Below, one piece after another: positions 1-8,547 of a stretch of 64,000 bases of DNA. The position numbers and the translations under genes are program-made. The stretch is from Paenirhizobium daejeonense (lineage in GTDB: Bacteria; Pseudomonadota; Alphaproteobacteria; Rhizobiales; Rhizobiaceae). Below the pieces are notes generated by a model. That model did no database searches. It was not told the DNA's origin and saw nothing but the letters and a program-made list of their open reading frames with translations. The DNA lies in NCBI RefSeq assembly GCF_014280875.1, contig NZ_JACLAL010000005.1, positions 186,001 through 250,000 on the forward strand, written 5' to 3'. Position 1 is the first letter of the stretch. Each line of letters begins with the position of its first letter.

Positions 1-1
1 G

Positions 2-283
2 GTCGATTACAGCAGGCCTGCATTCGACTTTCTCGGGACCATCGATCTCCAGCCGCCCGCCGACAGGCTCACCCGCCATCCGCCGGGCGATCCCGGTACA
101 CCGGGCGCGACAGTCTCCTACGCGGCGGTGCTGACGGCGCATGTGGGCGAATGGCCGTGGCGGCCGCGAAATGGCGACCGGGTCGTCAGTGGCGGACGCA
201 CATGGCGGATCGAGGCCTCGGAGCGGGACGGCTCCTCGCGGCCCGCCTGGTATCTCTCGGAGGTGAAACATGCTGGCGGCTGA
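2..283 (+). CDS. Phage head-tail joining protein (partial, 5' end outside window)
   Basis: The frame is open from the window edge to a TGA at 281-283, giving 93 residues of the C-terminal part. The region around WPWRPRNGDRV and the pattern SGGRTWRIEASERDG resemble the small head-tail joining or connector proteins found just upstream of tail genes in many prophages. Its end overlaps the next start (ATG at 270) by 14 bases, indicating translational coupling. Identity is inferred from position and general pattern, so the family is a reasonable guess rather than a firm assignment. Confidence 0.65.
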   Translation, partial: VDYSRPAFDFLGTIDLQPPADRLTRHPPGDPGTPGATVSYAAVLTAHVGEWPWRPRNGDRVVSGGRTWRIEASERDGSSRPAWYLSEVKHAGG

Positions 284-1001
284 GGCGGTCCGGCTGGTGG
301 CCATGGAAATCCTGCTGCCGACCGCAGCGCAGGCCGCCGGCGGCCCTTATCCGACCCTGGCAGGGGCGCGGGTGTTCGACAGCCGGGCGCCGTCGCTCTC
401 TGATATCGACGAAGAGGCGGAATATACGCCCGTCCTGTCGCTCTACACGCCGGAAAGTGGGGTGGCACTTCGTGGCCCCCTGACGGATGCCGGTGACGCC
501 GAGGCAGATGCCGTGCTCGACGTTGTCTCGGAACTCTGCATCGTCGCCCGCGATGGCGACGGACCAGCTTTCGCCGACGCCATGGCCGATGGCGATCCAT
601 CGGCGCGGCTGGTTCTGGCGGCTCTCGCGTCACGGGTCCGTTACCTGCTGGAATTCAGCCCGGCCGGGCTGGCCTGGCGGCGACTGGTGCGGAGGGTGAT
701 CCGGGTGGAAAACAGGACATTCGCGGTCCCTGAATACGGGCTGCGCTGGCATCGGATGACGACGCGGTTTCACCTGTCCATCCGCGACGACGATTTCAAT
801 GTGGCGGCTGGAGGGCTTCCCGAACCGATCCGTAATGTCTGCGACGCATTACCGGACGGCAGTTATGCCAAGGCCCAGTTACAGGCGCTTGGCGCGCACT
901 TTGCCGCCGAGCCACCTACCGCTCTCGCCGGCATGGACTTCACGGCCCGGATCCCGGGCGGAACCGAAATCAACGGCGTGGTGGGCACGCCGAAACCCTG
1001 A
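270..1001 (+). CDS. Mu gp37-position phage protein, function unknown
   Basis: This is a 243-residue protein with a good ribosome site (GGAGG at 259-263) before ATG 270. It occupies the place of Mu gp37, between the joining protein and the DUF2635 gene. The N-terminus (AAEAVRLVAMEIL, then a stretch beginning YPTLAGARVFDSR) looks like a minor tail or head-tail completion protein. No catalytic motif or membrane segment is visible. A role in capping the tail tube or sheath at the head end is inferred only from position. Confidence 0.75.
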   Translation: MLAAEAVRLVAMEILLPTAAQAAGGPYPTLAGARVFDSRAPSLSDIDEEAEYTPVLSLYTPESGVALRGPLTDAGDAEADAVLDVVSELCIVARDGDGPAFADAMADGDPSARLVLAALASRVRYLLEFSPAGLAWRRLVRRVIRVENRTFAVPEYGLRWHRMTTRFHLSIRDDDFNVAAGGLPEPIRNVCDALPDGSYAKAQLQALGAHFAAEPPTALAGMDFTARIPGGTEINGVVGTPKP

Positions 1002-1024
1002 CGCCCACATCACCGGAGGCATCC

Positions 1025-1195
1025 ATGACAGTGCTCTATGTGGCGGCTCCCGGCCGCCTGATCCCGAACGGCTGGCCGGAAGACGGCCGACCGATCGATC
1101 CGCTCTCGCAGTTTCATCGCCGGATGGTCAAGGACGGCGATCTCATCGTGAAGCCGGAAAGCTCCAAGAAGAAGGACGACGCCGATGGCAAGTAA
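1025..1195 (+). CDS. DUF2635-like small phage protein
   Basis: A 56-residue protein starting at ATG 1025 behind a GGAGG at 1015-1019. The opening MTVLYVAAPGRLIPN and the lysine/aspartate-rich tail fit the DUF2635 family, which sits directly before the tail sheath gene in Mu-like phages (Mu gp38 position). Its stop overlaps the sheath start by 11 bases. Function is unknown in the family. It is too short to score well on length alone, but start, ribosome site, coupling and position agree. Confidence 0.75.
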   Translation: MTVLYVAAPGRLIPNGWPEDGRPIDPLSQFHRRMVKDGDLIVKPESSKKKDDADGK

Positions 1196-2669
1196 TATTC
1201 CGAGCGGTCTCATCGCGCCGCTGCTGGCGTTCGACGTCGAGAGCGGCGGCCAGTTTTCCAGCGACAACCGTGCCATCCTGCTTGGCCATGGCCTCGCCGC
1301 CGGTGCGCTCGCCGTCTCCGGTATCGCTCTTTGCGGCAGTGTCGAGGAGGCGCGCTACCTTGCCGGTCGCGGCTCGATGCTGGAGGCGATGTTCATCCGC
1401 ATGCGGCGCAACGCTGCCGCGCAGGAAATCTGGCTCGGGCGCGTCGATGAGGCGACCACGGCGGAGGCGCGGACCATCACGGTCGGCGTGGTTCCGGCGG
1501 CCGGCGGGCAGGGCGTCTTGCAGATTGCCGGCGAAAGCGTGGCGATCAATATCGCAGCCGGCGACAGCGCCAATGCGGTGGCGACTGCGCTTGCCGCGGC
1601 CATCAACGCCTATATCAATCCGGTCACCAAGATCTCCCTGCCATTCACCGCGGCTGCCGCGACCAATGTCGTGACTATTACGGCCCGGCATAAGGGCGTC
1701 TACGCCTCCGGCATCGACGTCTACATCCCGGTTCTCGACGGCGCGAACGCGTTCTCTGGCATCCTGACATTCGCGGTCTCGATTGCAGGCGCCGGCACTC
1801 CCGATGTTTCCGCCGTGCTGGCGGCAATGGGAGACGACCCGTTCGAGGTCGTCGTTTCGGCCTTCAGCGACGATGCGAACCGCACGCGCCTCGACGATTT
1901 CCACAGCAACGTGTCGGGCCGCTGGTCCTATCTCCAGCAGCTCTACGGTCATGTGTTCTATCCGAAATCCGGCACCACGGCGACGCTCGCCACCTCGGCG
2001 CTGGCCAAAGACAGCTGGCATCTCACCATGATCCCGCTGTTTTCCAACGGCGGCATGGCGCGGCCGGACTATGAGTTCGTCGCGGCCGTGGTCGGGCGCA
2101 TCGCCTCGTTCCTCGATGGCGGCTCCGACGGTCGCGTTTCTGTCAACCAGTCTGGGCTCGTGGTGTCCGATGTGATCGCACCGCGTGATCGCGATTACTG
2201 GCCGGAATACCCGACGCGCAACAGCCTGTTGTCGAACAGCGTGTCTACCTGGTTCGTGGATCGCTCCGGCGATATCGCCATCGACAAGATCATCACGCAG
2301 CAGCAGACGACGAACGGCGTTCCCGACTCGGCGATGCGGGATATCCAAGCGATTTATCAGACCACCTATTCGCTTAAATATCTGCGGTCACAGCTGGCTT
2401 CCGAACATTCGAACAAGGCTGCTGTGGATGACAACCCGGGCAACTTGCCGACCTTGATCACAGCCAAAGATGTTCGTGCCACATTGGTGAATTCGATGGT
2501 TGAACTGTCGTTGCGCGGCGTTCTGGAGGTGTCCGCCGCTGTGTTGGACGCCATTGTGGTCACCCGTAACGCGGATAATCCGGCTCGCTTCGATATCGGC
2601 CTCGACATGGATCGCGTCAACCCCGCCGACATTTTCGCAGGCCTCGCCCGCGTGTTCGCACAGGTCTGA
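1185..2669 (+). CDS. Tail sheath protein (Mu gpL family)
   Basis: At 494 residues this matches the usual size of Mu gpL-type sheath proteins. The protein begins with SNIPSGLIAPLLAFDVESG and contains the typical central block (YGHVFYPKSGTT, then NGGMARPDYE) and a C-terminal region that would form the sheath handshake domain. It polymerises around the tail tube and contracts to drive it into the host envelope. It starts inside the preceding gene and is followed by the tube gene after 59 bases, as in Mu. Confidence 0.92.
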   Translation: MASNIPSGLIAPLLAFDVESGGQFSSDNRAILLGHGLAAGALAVSGIALCGSVEEARYLAGRGSMLEAMFIRMRRNAAAQEIWLGRVDEATTAEARTITVGVVPAAGGQGVLQIAGESVAINIAAGDSANAVATALAAAINAYINPVTKISLPFTAAAATNVVTITARHKGVYASGIDVYIPVLDGANAFSGILTFAVSIAGAGTPDVSAVLAAMGDDPFEVVVSAFSDDANRTRLDDFHSNVSGRWSYLQQLYGHVFYPKSGTTATLATSALAKDSWHLTMIPLFSNGGMARPDYEFVAAVVGRIASFLDGGSDGRVSVNQSGLVVSDVIAPRDRDYWPEYPTRNSLLSNSVSTWFVDRSGDIAIDKIITQQQTTNGVPDSAMRDIQAIYQTTYSLKYLRSQLASEHSNKAAVDDNPGNLPTLITAKDVRATLVNSMVELSLRGVLEVSAAVLDAIVVTRNADNPARFDIGLDMDRVNPADIFAGLARVFAQV

Positions 2670-2728
2670 GGCGCCGCCGGCGCCTCGCATCCCCTTCACG
2701 GGCCTAACCCCTCACAGGAGAGCCAGCC

Positions 2729-3103
2729 ATGGCAGACAAGGACTTTGGCGGGCGCATGAGCGTCCGTCTTTCGAGCGGTGAATACCTTTCGTTGCGCGGC
2801 ACATTTTCCGTCCAGCGCGGTCGGCAGAGCAATGAATCTATCACCAATCAGGACGGTTCGAACGACCGGATTGGTACGCCGACCTCGCCGCGTGCCAATG
2901 TCGTGTTCAAGGACAGCGGGGTCGATTTCGACGCGTTGATGAGGGCGCCGCGGCAGAACATCGTCATCACCGAGGAATTTACCGGCGTGACGCATCATTT
3001 CATATCCGCGTTTTTCGTCGGAGACTCCGACAGTAACCGCCTCAACGGCGAGGTGAGCGGCCTCACCATTTCCGCCGGGAACTATCGGCGGACGGGTGAC
3101 TGA
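2729..3103 (+). CDS. Tail tube protein (Mu gpM family)
   Basis: A 124-residue protein preceded by AGGAG at 2716-2720 and beginning ADKDFGGRMSVRLSSGEYL. Size, beta-rich composition and position directly after the sheath fit the phage tail tube family that includes Mu gpM. It would form the inner conduit inside the contractile sheath. Only two bases separate its stop from the chaperone start, so the two are probably co-translated. Confidence 0.88.
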   Translation: MADKDFGGRMSVRLSSGEYLSLRGTFSVQRGRQSNESITNQDGSNDRIGTPTSPRANVVFKDSGVDFDALMRAPRQNIVITEEFTGVTHHFISAFFVGDSDSNRLNGEVSGLTISAGNYRRTGD

Positions 3104-3105
3104 TC

Positions 3106-3480
3106 ATGGCTGAGCATGTCGTGAAACTCTCCCGGCGCTACGAGGTGCCGGGTGGCCTGCCGTTCGACAGCGTCGTGCTCCGGGAGCCGACCTATGTGGA
3201 TACCTATACGGACGGTCTGGGATTTCCAGAGGAATGGCAGCCGAACGGGCAGGGCGGTGGGATGCTCATCACCTACGCGTCGACCATCGATGCCTATCTC
3301 CGGAGGCTCGTGAAGGTCGGGTCTCCGGGCTACGAGAACCTCGCTCTGATTTCCTCGCTGGACGGCAAGAAGCTTGCCGACAAGGTGATCAGTTTTTTCC
3401 GGGAGGCGGCGCCTGCGACGTCGCCGCCGACCACCTCGTCTTCCGGTTTGGATGGGACGCAACCCGCGTCCAGCGAATGA
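3106..3480 (+). CDS. Tail assembly chaperone, zero-frame product (Mu gp41-like)
   Basis: A 124-residue protein whose normal stop is at 3478-3480. It opens AEHVVKLSRRYEVPGGLPFD and holds a short helical region (ISSLDGKKLADKVISFF), followed by a low-complexity Thr/Ser/Pro tail. Position between tube and tape measure is that of the tail assembly chaperone, which coats the tape measure during tail assembly. The frameshift signal at 3393-3428 lies near its end, so a minority of ribosomes should produce a longer form (see 3399-3536). The Ser/Thr-rich tail after the slip site is what one expects of a non-functional zero-frame end. Confidence 0.85.
   Translation: MAEHVVKLSRRYEVPGGLPFDSVVLREPTYVDTYTDGLGFPEEWQPNGQGGGMLITYASTIDAYLRRLVKVGSPGYENLALISSLDGKKLADKVISFFREAAPATSPPTTSSSGLDGTQPASSE
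3393..3428 (+). promoter_or_regulatory. Programmed -1 ribosomal frameshift signal
   Basis: The heptamer T TTT TTC (3393-3399) is correctly phased with the chaperone frame: codons TTT at 3394 and TTC at 3397. After a 5-base spacer, GGCGGCG (3405-3411) can pair with CGCCGCC (3422-3428) around a 10-base loop. A slippery heptamer plus a nearby downstream stem is the standard arrangement for -1 frameshifting. Tail assembly chaperones of long-tailed phages are well known to be made as a short form and a frameshifted long form. Confidence 0.8.
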
Positions 3481-3536
3481 CGCTCTCGGAAATCGCCTGG
3501 TGGGCAAACCGGGCCGTTCAGTATCGTAGGAGGTGA
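3399..3536 (+). CDS. Tail assembly chaperone, frameshifted C-terminal extension
   Basis: After a -1 slip at TTC 3397-3399, translation continues at CCG 3399 for 45 residues and stops at 3534-3536. The fused product would be 143 residues. The extension contains the pattern FGWDATRVQRMTLSEIAWW, closely like the short E'/gpG-T-type domain that binds the tape measure (Phe-Gly-Trp, then a Met-x-Leu-x-Glu-x-x-x-Trp helix). It has no ribosome site of its own. It ends three bases before the tape measure start at 3539. Confidence 0.75.
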   Translation, partial: PGGGACDVAADHLVFRFGWDATRVQRMTLSEIAWWANRAVQYRRR

Positions 3537-3538
3537 CC

Positions 3539-5425
3539 ATGAACCGCGTCATTGAGGCGGCCCTCAAGATCTCCGCGATCGACAAGACGGGGAGGGTGTT
3601 CAAGAACATCGCCGACAAAATGGGCGATGTGAACAGGCGGGCCGGGGAGTTCAACCGCCGACAGGGCATGCTGGCGCGCGGAACCGCTGATATGTACGCC
3701 ATGGTGGCGCGCTATGCCGCTCCGGCCGCGATTGCCTATGGCGCCAAAGTTGCTCTCACCGATTTTGCCGCGTTGGAACGGCAGATGACCCGTATCGGCA
3801 TCACGGCCGATGCGACCAGCGAGCAGACATCCAAGGCATTTGCCGAGGCGCAAAAGGTCTCTAAAGACCTCAACTATGACAGCGTCGCTCCCGCCATCGA
3901 GGCGCTGGATACGCTGGTTTCCTCCGGGAAATCTCTGGAGGAGGCAATGGCGTTCCTGCCGTCGGTGCTGGCCACGGCGCAGGCGTCTGGGGCAGCGACA
4001 GCCGACATCGCCAATACCGGCTTGAAGGCCGCCGATGCGCTGAAGATTGAGACGTCGCAGTTGCAGCGTGCTTTCGACATCATGGTCATGGGGGGCAAAG
4101 CCGGACAGTTCGAACTCAAAGACATGGCGCAGTATATTCCGGGCCTTGCGAACAGCTTTGCCACGCTCGGTTATGACGGCGAGGACGGGCTGAAGCGGTT
4201 GGTCGCCATCCTGCAGACGATCCGCGAGGACACTGGCGATGCCAGTTCTGCGGCAACGCAGGCGCAGAATATCTTCGGCAAGATGTTTTCCGAGGAAACG
4301 GCCAACAAGTTCAAGAAGTTCGGCGTCGATCTTCGCAGCGAAATGCAGGCGGCTGCGAAATCCGGCGAGGATGCCGTTTCCGCCTTCGTGCGTCTCTCGA
4401 AAGAGGCGATCAAGGGCGATCTGTCGAAGCTTCCGCTGCTGTTTTCCGATCAGGAATTCCGGCTCGGCATGCAGTCGCTGATCACCAGCGAGGACAGCTT
4501 GCGGAAATTCCTCGAGCTGATGAATTCGGCCGAGGTGAATGGCACTGTGTGGCGCGATGTCAATCGCGTGATGTCGGATACGCAGGCATCGATCGACCGC
4601 ATGTCGAACAGTTGGGAAAAGCTGAAGACGAATTTCGGCAAGGCGATTGCGCCGACGGCCACCAGCCTGATGGACAGTGTGTCGAGCAATCTCGACTACC
4701 ATGCCTCTGTCAACGCCGGGCTGGAAAAGCGTGGCATGGGCTGGTGGGAACGGACCCAGTGGGGGCTTACCAGTACCGACGACGAAAAGATGCAGGCCGC
4801 CATCGAGGGCGGCTACAGTGACAAGAAGGCGATCGCGGAGTATCGCCAGCGGCAGTATGAGAGCGGCAAGGTCAAGGCCTCTACCGGGCGGCATAACCTG
4901 CCGGTTGTCCGTCAAGAGTTTCCGGGAGGGGATCGGCATCTCAACGCCCGCGACCTGCCGAAGACCGATGTTCCGATTCCCGGTGCGCGCCCGGCAGCGC
5001 CGATGCAGGGGCCGTCGCGTCCCGAGGCTCCGAAGATCGGGGCAACGCCGGCAATCGCCGATATGGGGCAGTCTGCGGCGGGCCTCTTCCGCCTGCCGTC
5101 GAAAGGCGAATGGCAGGATGCGCTGAAAATCGACATCGGGACCGACGAACTGAAAAGCGGCGGCGAGGAGGCGGGGCGCAGCATTGCCGATGGAGGCCGG
5201 CAGGGGGCGGATGCCATCAAGGAATCGTCCGGCTTTTTCAAGGTCGCCGGCGTCGACGTGGCTGCCGCGATATCCAGCGCGGCGGACAAAATGGTCAGCG
5301 CCGCCGCCGCATTCAACCGCACCATGGCCCAGAGCACCGGGGTCGGCGCTCCCGGGCGTCCTGCCGTCAACGCCGATACGGGCCGCAGCATGCCGCCGCA
5401 GAAGCCGGGCGGCGGCGGCTGGTGA
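3539..5425 (+). CDS. Phage tail tape measure protein (TP901 family)
   Basis: ATG 3539 is chosen because AGGAGG at 3528-3533 is ideally spaced; a GTG at 3533 is possible. The 628-residue protein has the TP901-type core (about residues 60-330: FAALERQMTRIGITADAT, later a LKAADALKIETSQLQRAFD-like helix) and long alpha-helical stretches. The C-terminal third is Pro/Gly/Ala-rich. Tape measures set tail length at roughly 1.5 angstrom per residue, so this short one implies a tail of about 90-100 nm. The hydrophobic part near residues 55-65 may insert in the membrane during DNA entry. Confidence 0.9.
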   Translation: MNRVIEAALKISAIDKTGRVFKNIADKMGDVNRRAGEFNRRQGMLARGTADMYAMVARYAAPAAIAYGAKVALTDFAALERQMTRIGITADATSEQTSKAFAEAQKVSKDLNYDSVAPAIEALDTLVSSGKSLEEAMAFLPSVLATAQASGAATADIANTGLKAADALKIETSQLQRAFDIMVMGGKAGQFELKDMAQYIPGLANSFATLGYDGEDGLKRLVAILQTIREDTGDASSAATQAQNIFGKMFSEETANKFKKFGVDLRSEMQAAAKSGEDAVSAFVRLSKEAIKGDLSKLPLLFSDQEFRLGMQSLITSEDSLRKFLELMNSAEVNGTVWRDVNRVMSDTQASIDRMSNSWEKLKTNFGKAIAPTATSLMDSVSSNLDYHASVNAGLEKRGMGWWERTQWGLTSTDDEKMQAAIEGGYSDKKAIAEYRQRQYESGKVKASTGRHNLPVVRQEFPGGDRHLNARDLPKTDVPIPGARPAAPMQGPSRPEAPKIGATPAIADMGQSAAGLFRLPSKGEWQDALKIDIGTDELKSGGEEAGRSIADGGRQGADAIKESSGFFKVAGVDVAAAISSAADKMVSAAAAFNRTMAQSTGVGAPGRPAVNADTGRSMPPQKPGGGGW

Positions 5426-5442
5426 TTTCGAGGATCTGAGAC

Positions 5443-5901
5443 ATGCGTGACTGGGCGAAAACCCTCAGACGGGCGAGCTATCGCGGCGTGCCGTTCTGGG
5501 TCGACATGGACGAGTTTTCCGGCGGGAAGCGGTTGGCGCGGCATGAATATGCCGGGGGACGCACGACCTATCTGGAGGAAATGGGGCTGGCGACGCCGGC
5601 TTATGACGTGACGGCCTATCTGGTTGGCGACCTGAGCGATGTGCAGGCGAAGGCTTTGGAGGCGGCGTGCAATGCGGCCGGTCCCGGGCGGCTGGTGCTG
5701 CCGATGGATGGCGGACAGTTGGCCTATGTCGAGGGCTTCCGGCGCAGCCGGTTCAAGGACCAGCGGGGCTATATCGCCTTCGCCTTCACGGCGATCCCGG
5801 CCGGCAATATGCCCGGCGCCATCCTCGGCGTGGGCGACGTGACGGCGGCGGTGCTCGGCACCCTGTCGTTGGCTGCCGCTGCTTTTGGCGGGTTCTTCTG
5901 A
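5443..5901 (+). CDS. DNA circularisation protein N, N-terminal part
   Basis: A 152-residue protein with the DNA_circ_N signature: MRDWAKTLRRASYRGVPF, then GGKRLARHEYAGG, then PAYDVTAYLVGD. In Mu this domain opens the 491-residue gene 43 (N) product, a baseplate-associated protein. Here the frame ends after an Ala/Gly-rich hydrophobic stretch, and the C-terminal portion is carried by the next gene. The TGA at 5899-5901 overlaps that gene's ATG, so the two are translationally coupled. Either the gene is naturally split in this phage lineage or it broke recently; both halves look well conserved. Confidence 0.8.
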   Translation: MRDWAKTLRRASYRGVPFWVDMDEFSGGKRLARHEYAGGRTTYLEEMGLATPAYDVTAYLVGDLSDVQAKALEAACNAAGPGRLVLPMDGGQLAYVEGFRRSRFKDQRGYIAFAFTAIPAGNMPGAILGVGDVTAAVLGTLSLAAAAFGGFF

Positions 5902-6524
5902 TGGCTGCGGACAGGCAGGAAATCTGCGACTGGCTCTCGGCACTGGCCTCGATGCTGGTGATGGATGTGCTTGATGCGGCCGACGTCGCCGACAGGCTGG
6001 TGGCCGCGCAGGATCTCGACGCGGACGGCTTCGCCCTGGAGACGATCTCGCTGATGCGGATCGTCGCCGAGAGCGTCACGACGCCGGCCGGGTTCGATGC
6101 GATCAAGGTCGTGGAGTTCGTCGCAGCCGATACGACCGATGCGGCGGCGATCCTGCTGGCGGTCGGTCTCTGTATCGCAGGGCCGCGGGCGGGCTGGATT
6201 TCGCGGCCGCAGGCGCGGGCAGGGCGTGAGCGGATCGGGGCGACCGGAACGGCGGCGCTGGCGCTGGTGTCCTCCCGTGGCGCGGTTGCTGTCGATCTCT
6301 ATGTCTGGCTGTCGCGGCTCGTCGATGTCTCGGTGCGACTGGTCTCCGATCAGGCGGCGGATGCCGTGCCGGTCGTGCGGGTCGAGACCGGGATTTCGCT
6401 GCCATCGACCGTGCTGGCCTATCAGCTCTATGGCGATGCCGGCCGGGCGGAGAGCCTGGTGGATATCGCCGGGGCTTCGACACCGATGCTGATGCCTGTC
6501 GCCTTCGACGCGCTGGAGAGTTGA
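5901..6524 (+). CDS. DNA circularisation protein N, C-terminal part (separate gene)
   Basis: A 207-residue acidic, Ala/Val-rich protein starting at ATG 5901 inside the previous stop. Its C-terminus (LPSTVLAYQLYGDAGRAESL) is the pattern seen at the end of full-length Mu N-type proteins, followed by a short helix ending in LMPVAFDALES. It therefore appears to be the detached C-terminal half of N. Together the two pieces total 359 residues, shorter than Mu N, so part of the linker region is absent. A GTG start for the hub gene follows immediately at 6525. Confidence 0.7.
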   Translation: MAADRQEICDWLSALASMLVMDVLDAADVADRLVAAQDLDADGFALETISLMRIVAESVTTPAGFDAIKVVEFVAADTTDAAAILLAVGLCIAGPRAGWISRPQARAGRERIGATGTAALALVSSRGAVAVDLYVWLSRLVDVSVRLVSDQAADAVPVVRVETGISLPSTVLAYQLYGDAGRAESLVDIAGASTPMLMPVAFDALES

Positions 6525-7592
6525 GTGACCCTGCCTGTATCCTATGGCCCGCTGGAGACTGTCGTGGTTTCCGGCCTGCCGCCGATCATGTCGATCGATA
6601 TCAAGGTATCGGCGGAGGAGGCGGCGCGGTCCGCGAGTGGTGAATTCGTCATCACCGGCTCAGGCCTCCCGGTGGCTCCCGGCATGGAGACGAGGATCAC
6701 GGCCTCCGGAGACCTGATGCTGACAGGCTATGTCCGCGACGTCTCGACCGGCTATGATGAGGCCGACCGGACGTTGTCCTGTGGGCTGGTTTCTCGGACC
6801 GTCGACTACGTCGAGTGCTCGGCGGTGCATGAGAGCGGCGAGATCCTCAACAAGGATGTCGCCGCCATTGCCAAGGAGCTGGACAGCTACGGAATCGGGA
6901 TCGAGACAGACGGCACGAAGCTGCCGGTCGAGGCGCGGCATAAACTCTCCGTTGGCGAGAGCGCGTTCGCTTCGATCGAGCGGCGCATTCGTGGGCGTAA
7001 ACTGCTGCTCCACGATACGCCTGAGGGTCGGTTGAAGCTCGCCTCGAAACCGGGTGGAGTTCACAGCGGCACGCTACGGCGCGGGGTCAATATCCTGTCG
7101 GGCGCGAGTGCCAGTTTCACGGAGCGCGGACGCTATTCCGAAACCCGCATTCGCGGGCAGGCGACTGTCGGCACGGAGAAACAGCAGCTCAGGCCGCAGG
7201 CAACGGCCACGGATAGCGGCGTCACGCGAAAACGCGTTCTGATCCTGCCGCATGAGGGCGAGGCGACCATCGACCGGATGCGGGAGCGGGCTGTCTGGCA
7301 GGCACGGCGGGCAGCCGGCGCGGCCGTGACGGCCTCCATCCCGGTGAGTGGCTGGCGGGACGAGGGTAATCGGATCTGGCAGCCGAACTGGCTGGTGCAG
7401 GTCAAGGATGACTGGCTCGGTATCAGCGGGCTGATGATCATCAAGAGCATCGCGTTCCACCAGAGCGACATCACCTCTGCGACGCTTTCGCTGGCCGACC
7501 CCCGGGCGCTCGGCGGAGAGAACCCGCGCGGGAAATCGGCGGATGGCTATGCCGCGCCCGGTGCAGCAGATGCGGAGTATGCAGACGAATGA
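6525..7592 (+). CDS. Baseplate hub protein (Mu gpP/gp44 family)
   Basis: A 355-residue protein starting with GTG 6525 directly after the preceding stop. Features such as RITASGDLMLTGYVRD, the two-layer beta composition and WRDEGNRIWQPNWLVQVKDD near the end are typical of the gp27-like hub of contractile tails. It would form the ring that links tube and spike. The ATG of the spike gene at 7589 overlaps its stop (ATGA), as usual in this module. Confidence 0.85.
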   Translation: MTLPVSYGPLETVVVSGLPPIMSIDIKVSAEEAARSASGEFVITGSGLPVAPGMETRITASGDLMLTGYVRDVSTGYDEADRTLSCGLVSRTVDYVECSAVHESGEILNKDVAAIAKELDSYGIGIETDGTKLPVEARHKLSVGESAFASIERRIRGRKLLLHDTPEGRLKLASKPGGVHSGTLRRGVNILSGASASFTERGRYSETRIRGQATVGTEKQQLRPQATATDSGVTRKRVLILPHEGEATIDRMRERAVWQARRAAGAAVTASIPVSGWRDEGNRIWQPNWLVQVKDDWLGISGLMIIKSIAFHQSDITSATLSLADPRALGGENPRGKSADGYAAPGAADAEYADE

Positions 7593-8008
7593 TCCGCTTC
7601 GATTTCGATGGCCGCGTCGAGGAGAAGGGCGGGCAGCAGTTCGTCTCCGGACGCGGCGCTTACGGCGATGGCTATACCCGGATCTACCGGCCTGAGCCGC
7701 ATGGTTTCGCCTCCAGCCCGATCAAGGGCGGCAAGGGCATTTTGCTGCCCATGCCGGGCAATCCGGATTTCGCGGTGGTTCTCGGCGGCGAACATCCTGG
7801 CAAGCGGGCGGCGGACCTGCCTAGTGGCGGGACCGCTATCTATGACAGCTCGGGCAACATCATCAGCCTGGTCGGAACCAAGGTCCGGCTGGTTGCGCCG
7901 GTTTTCGAATTCGTCGGTGACATCACCATCGACGGCAGCATTTCCATGACCGGCGGCATCACGGCGGCCGGATCGATCGTCGATGGCGACGGCAATAACG
8001 GGGCGTGA
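7589..8008 (+). CDS. Baseplate spike protein (Mu gp45 / gpV-like)
   Basis: A 139-residue protein with an OB-fold-like start and a C-terminal repetitive beta region (FEFVGDITIDGSISMTGGIT) typical of the triple-stranded beta-helix of Mu gp45 and P2 gpV. It would form the membrane-piercing needle at the tail tip. No terminal His-x-His iron motif is visible; the end is instead Gly/Asp-rich (DGDGNNGA). It is coupled to the hub gene by a 4-base overlap. Confidence 0.82.
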   Translation: MIRFDFDGRVEEKGGQQFVSGRGAYGDGYTRIYRPEPHGFASSPIKGGKGILLPMPGNPDFAVVLGGEHPGKRAADLPSGGTAIYDSSGNIISLVGTKVRLVAPVFEFVGDITIDGSISMTGGITAAGSIVDGDGNNGA

Positions 8009-8010
8009 CC

Positions 8011-8547
8011 ATGATCCGCATCATTCCGGTCGATGAGGCCGAGGAGCCCTATCGTGGGCCCGATCTCGGCTGGGACGGCACTGTCGGCGACCTGATCCTG
8101 AACGGGCTCGACCATGCCTCCGCCCCCGGCGATCTCCGGGCAGAGCATGGGCTGGCGACGCAGGTGCTAATCCTGCTGCAGACGGATCGCCGGGTCGAGG
8201 ACAGCGAGCTGCGCGACGGCGAGGAAAACCGGGGCTGGATTGGCGATAGTTTCGACCTGATGGATGGCGAGACCGCGCTCGGCTCGCGCCTCTGGCTGCT
8301 GCGACGCAGGGCGATCTACGACGGCATCGAGACCGACATCGAGGACTATGTGCGTGAGGCGCTGGAACCCCTGATCGAGCAGGGGGCGGTCGCTTCGATG
8401 GATATTGCGGTCACTGCCGACCGGCCGGCAAACCGGATCGAATATGAAGTGATGCTCTACGGGCGCGACGGCGAGCGCGTCTACAACGGAAAATTCGAAC
8501 TTCTCTGGAGGCAGGTCAATGGCGTGGTCCATCCGCTCGCTCGATGA
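8011..8547 (+). CDS. Baseplate protein gp46 (GPW/gp25-like)
   Basis: A 178-residue protein beginning IRIIPVDEAEEPYRGPDLGW; a GTG six bases earlier (8005) overlaps the preceding stop and is an equal alternative start. The block GEENRGWIGDSFD, followed by GSRLWLLRRR, is the recognisable core of Mu gp46, and the C-terminus resembles the gp25-like baseplate wedge fold. It would connect the sheath to the baseplate wedges. Its 3' end overlaps the gp47 start by 29 bases. Confidence 0.85.
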   Translation: MIRIIPVDEAEEPYRGPDLGWDGTVGDLILNGLDHASAPGDLRAEHGLATQVLILLQTDRRVEDSELRDGEENRGWIGDSFDLMDGETALGSRLWLLRRRAIYDGIETDIEDYVREALEPLIEQGAVASMDIAVTADRPANRIEYEVMLYGRDGERVYNGKFELLWRQVNGVVHPLAR

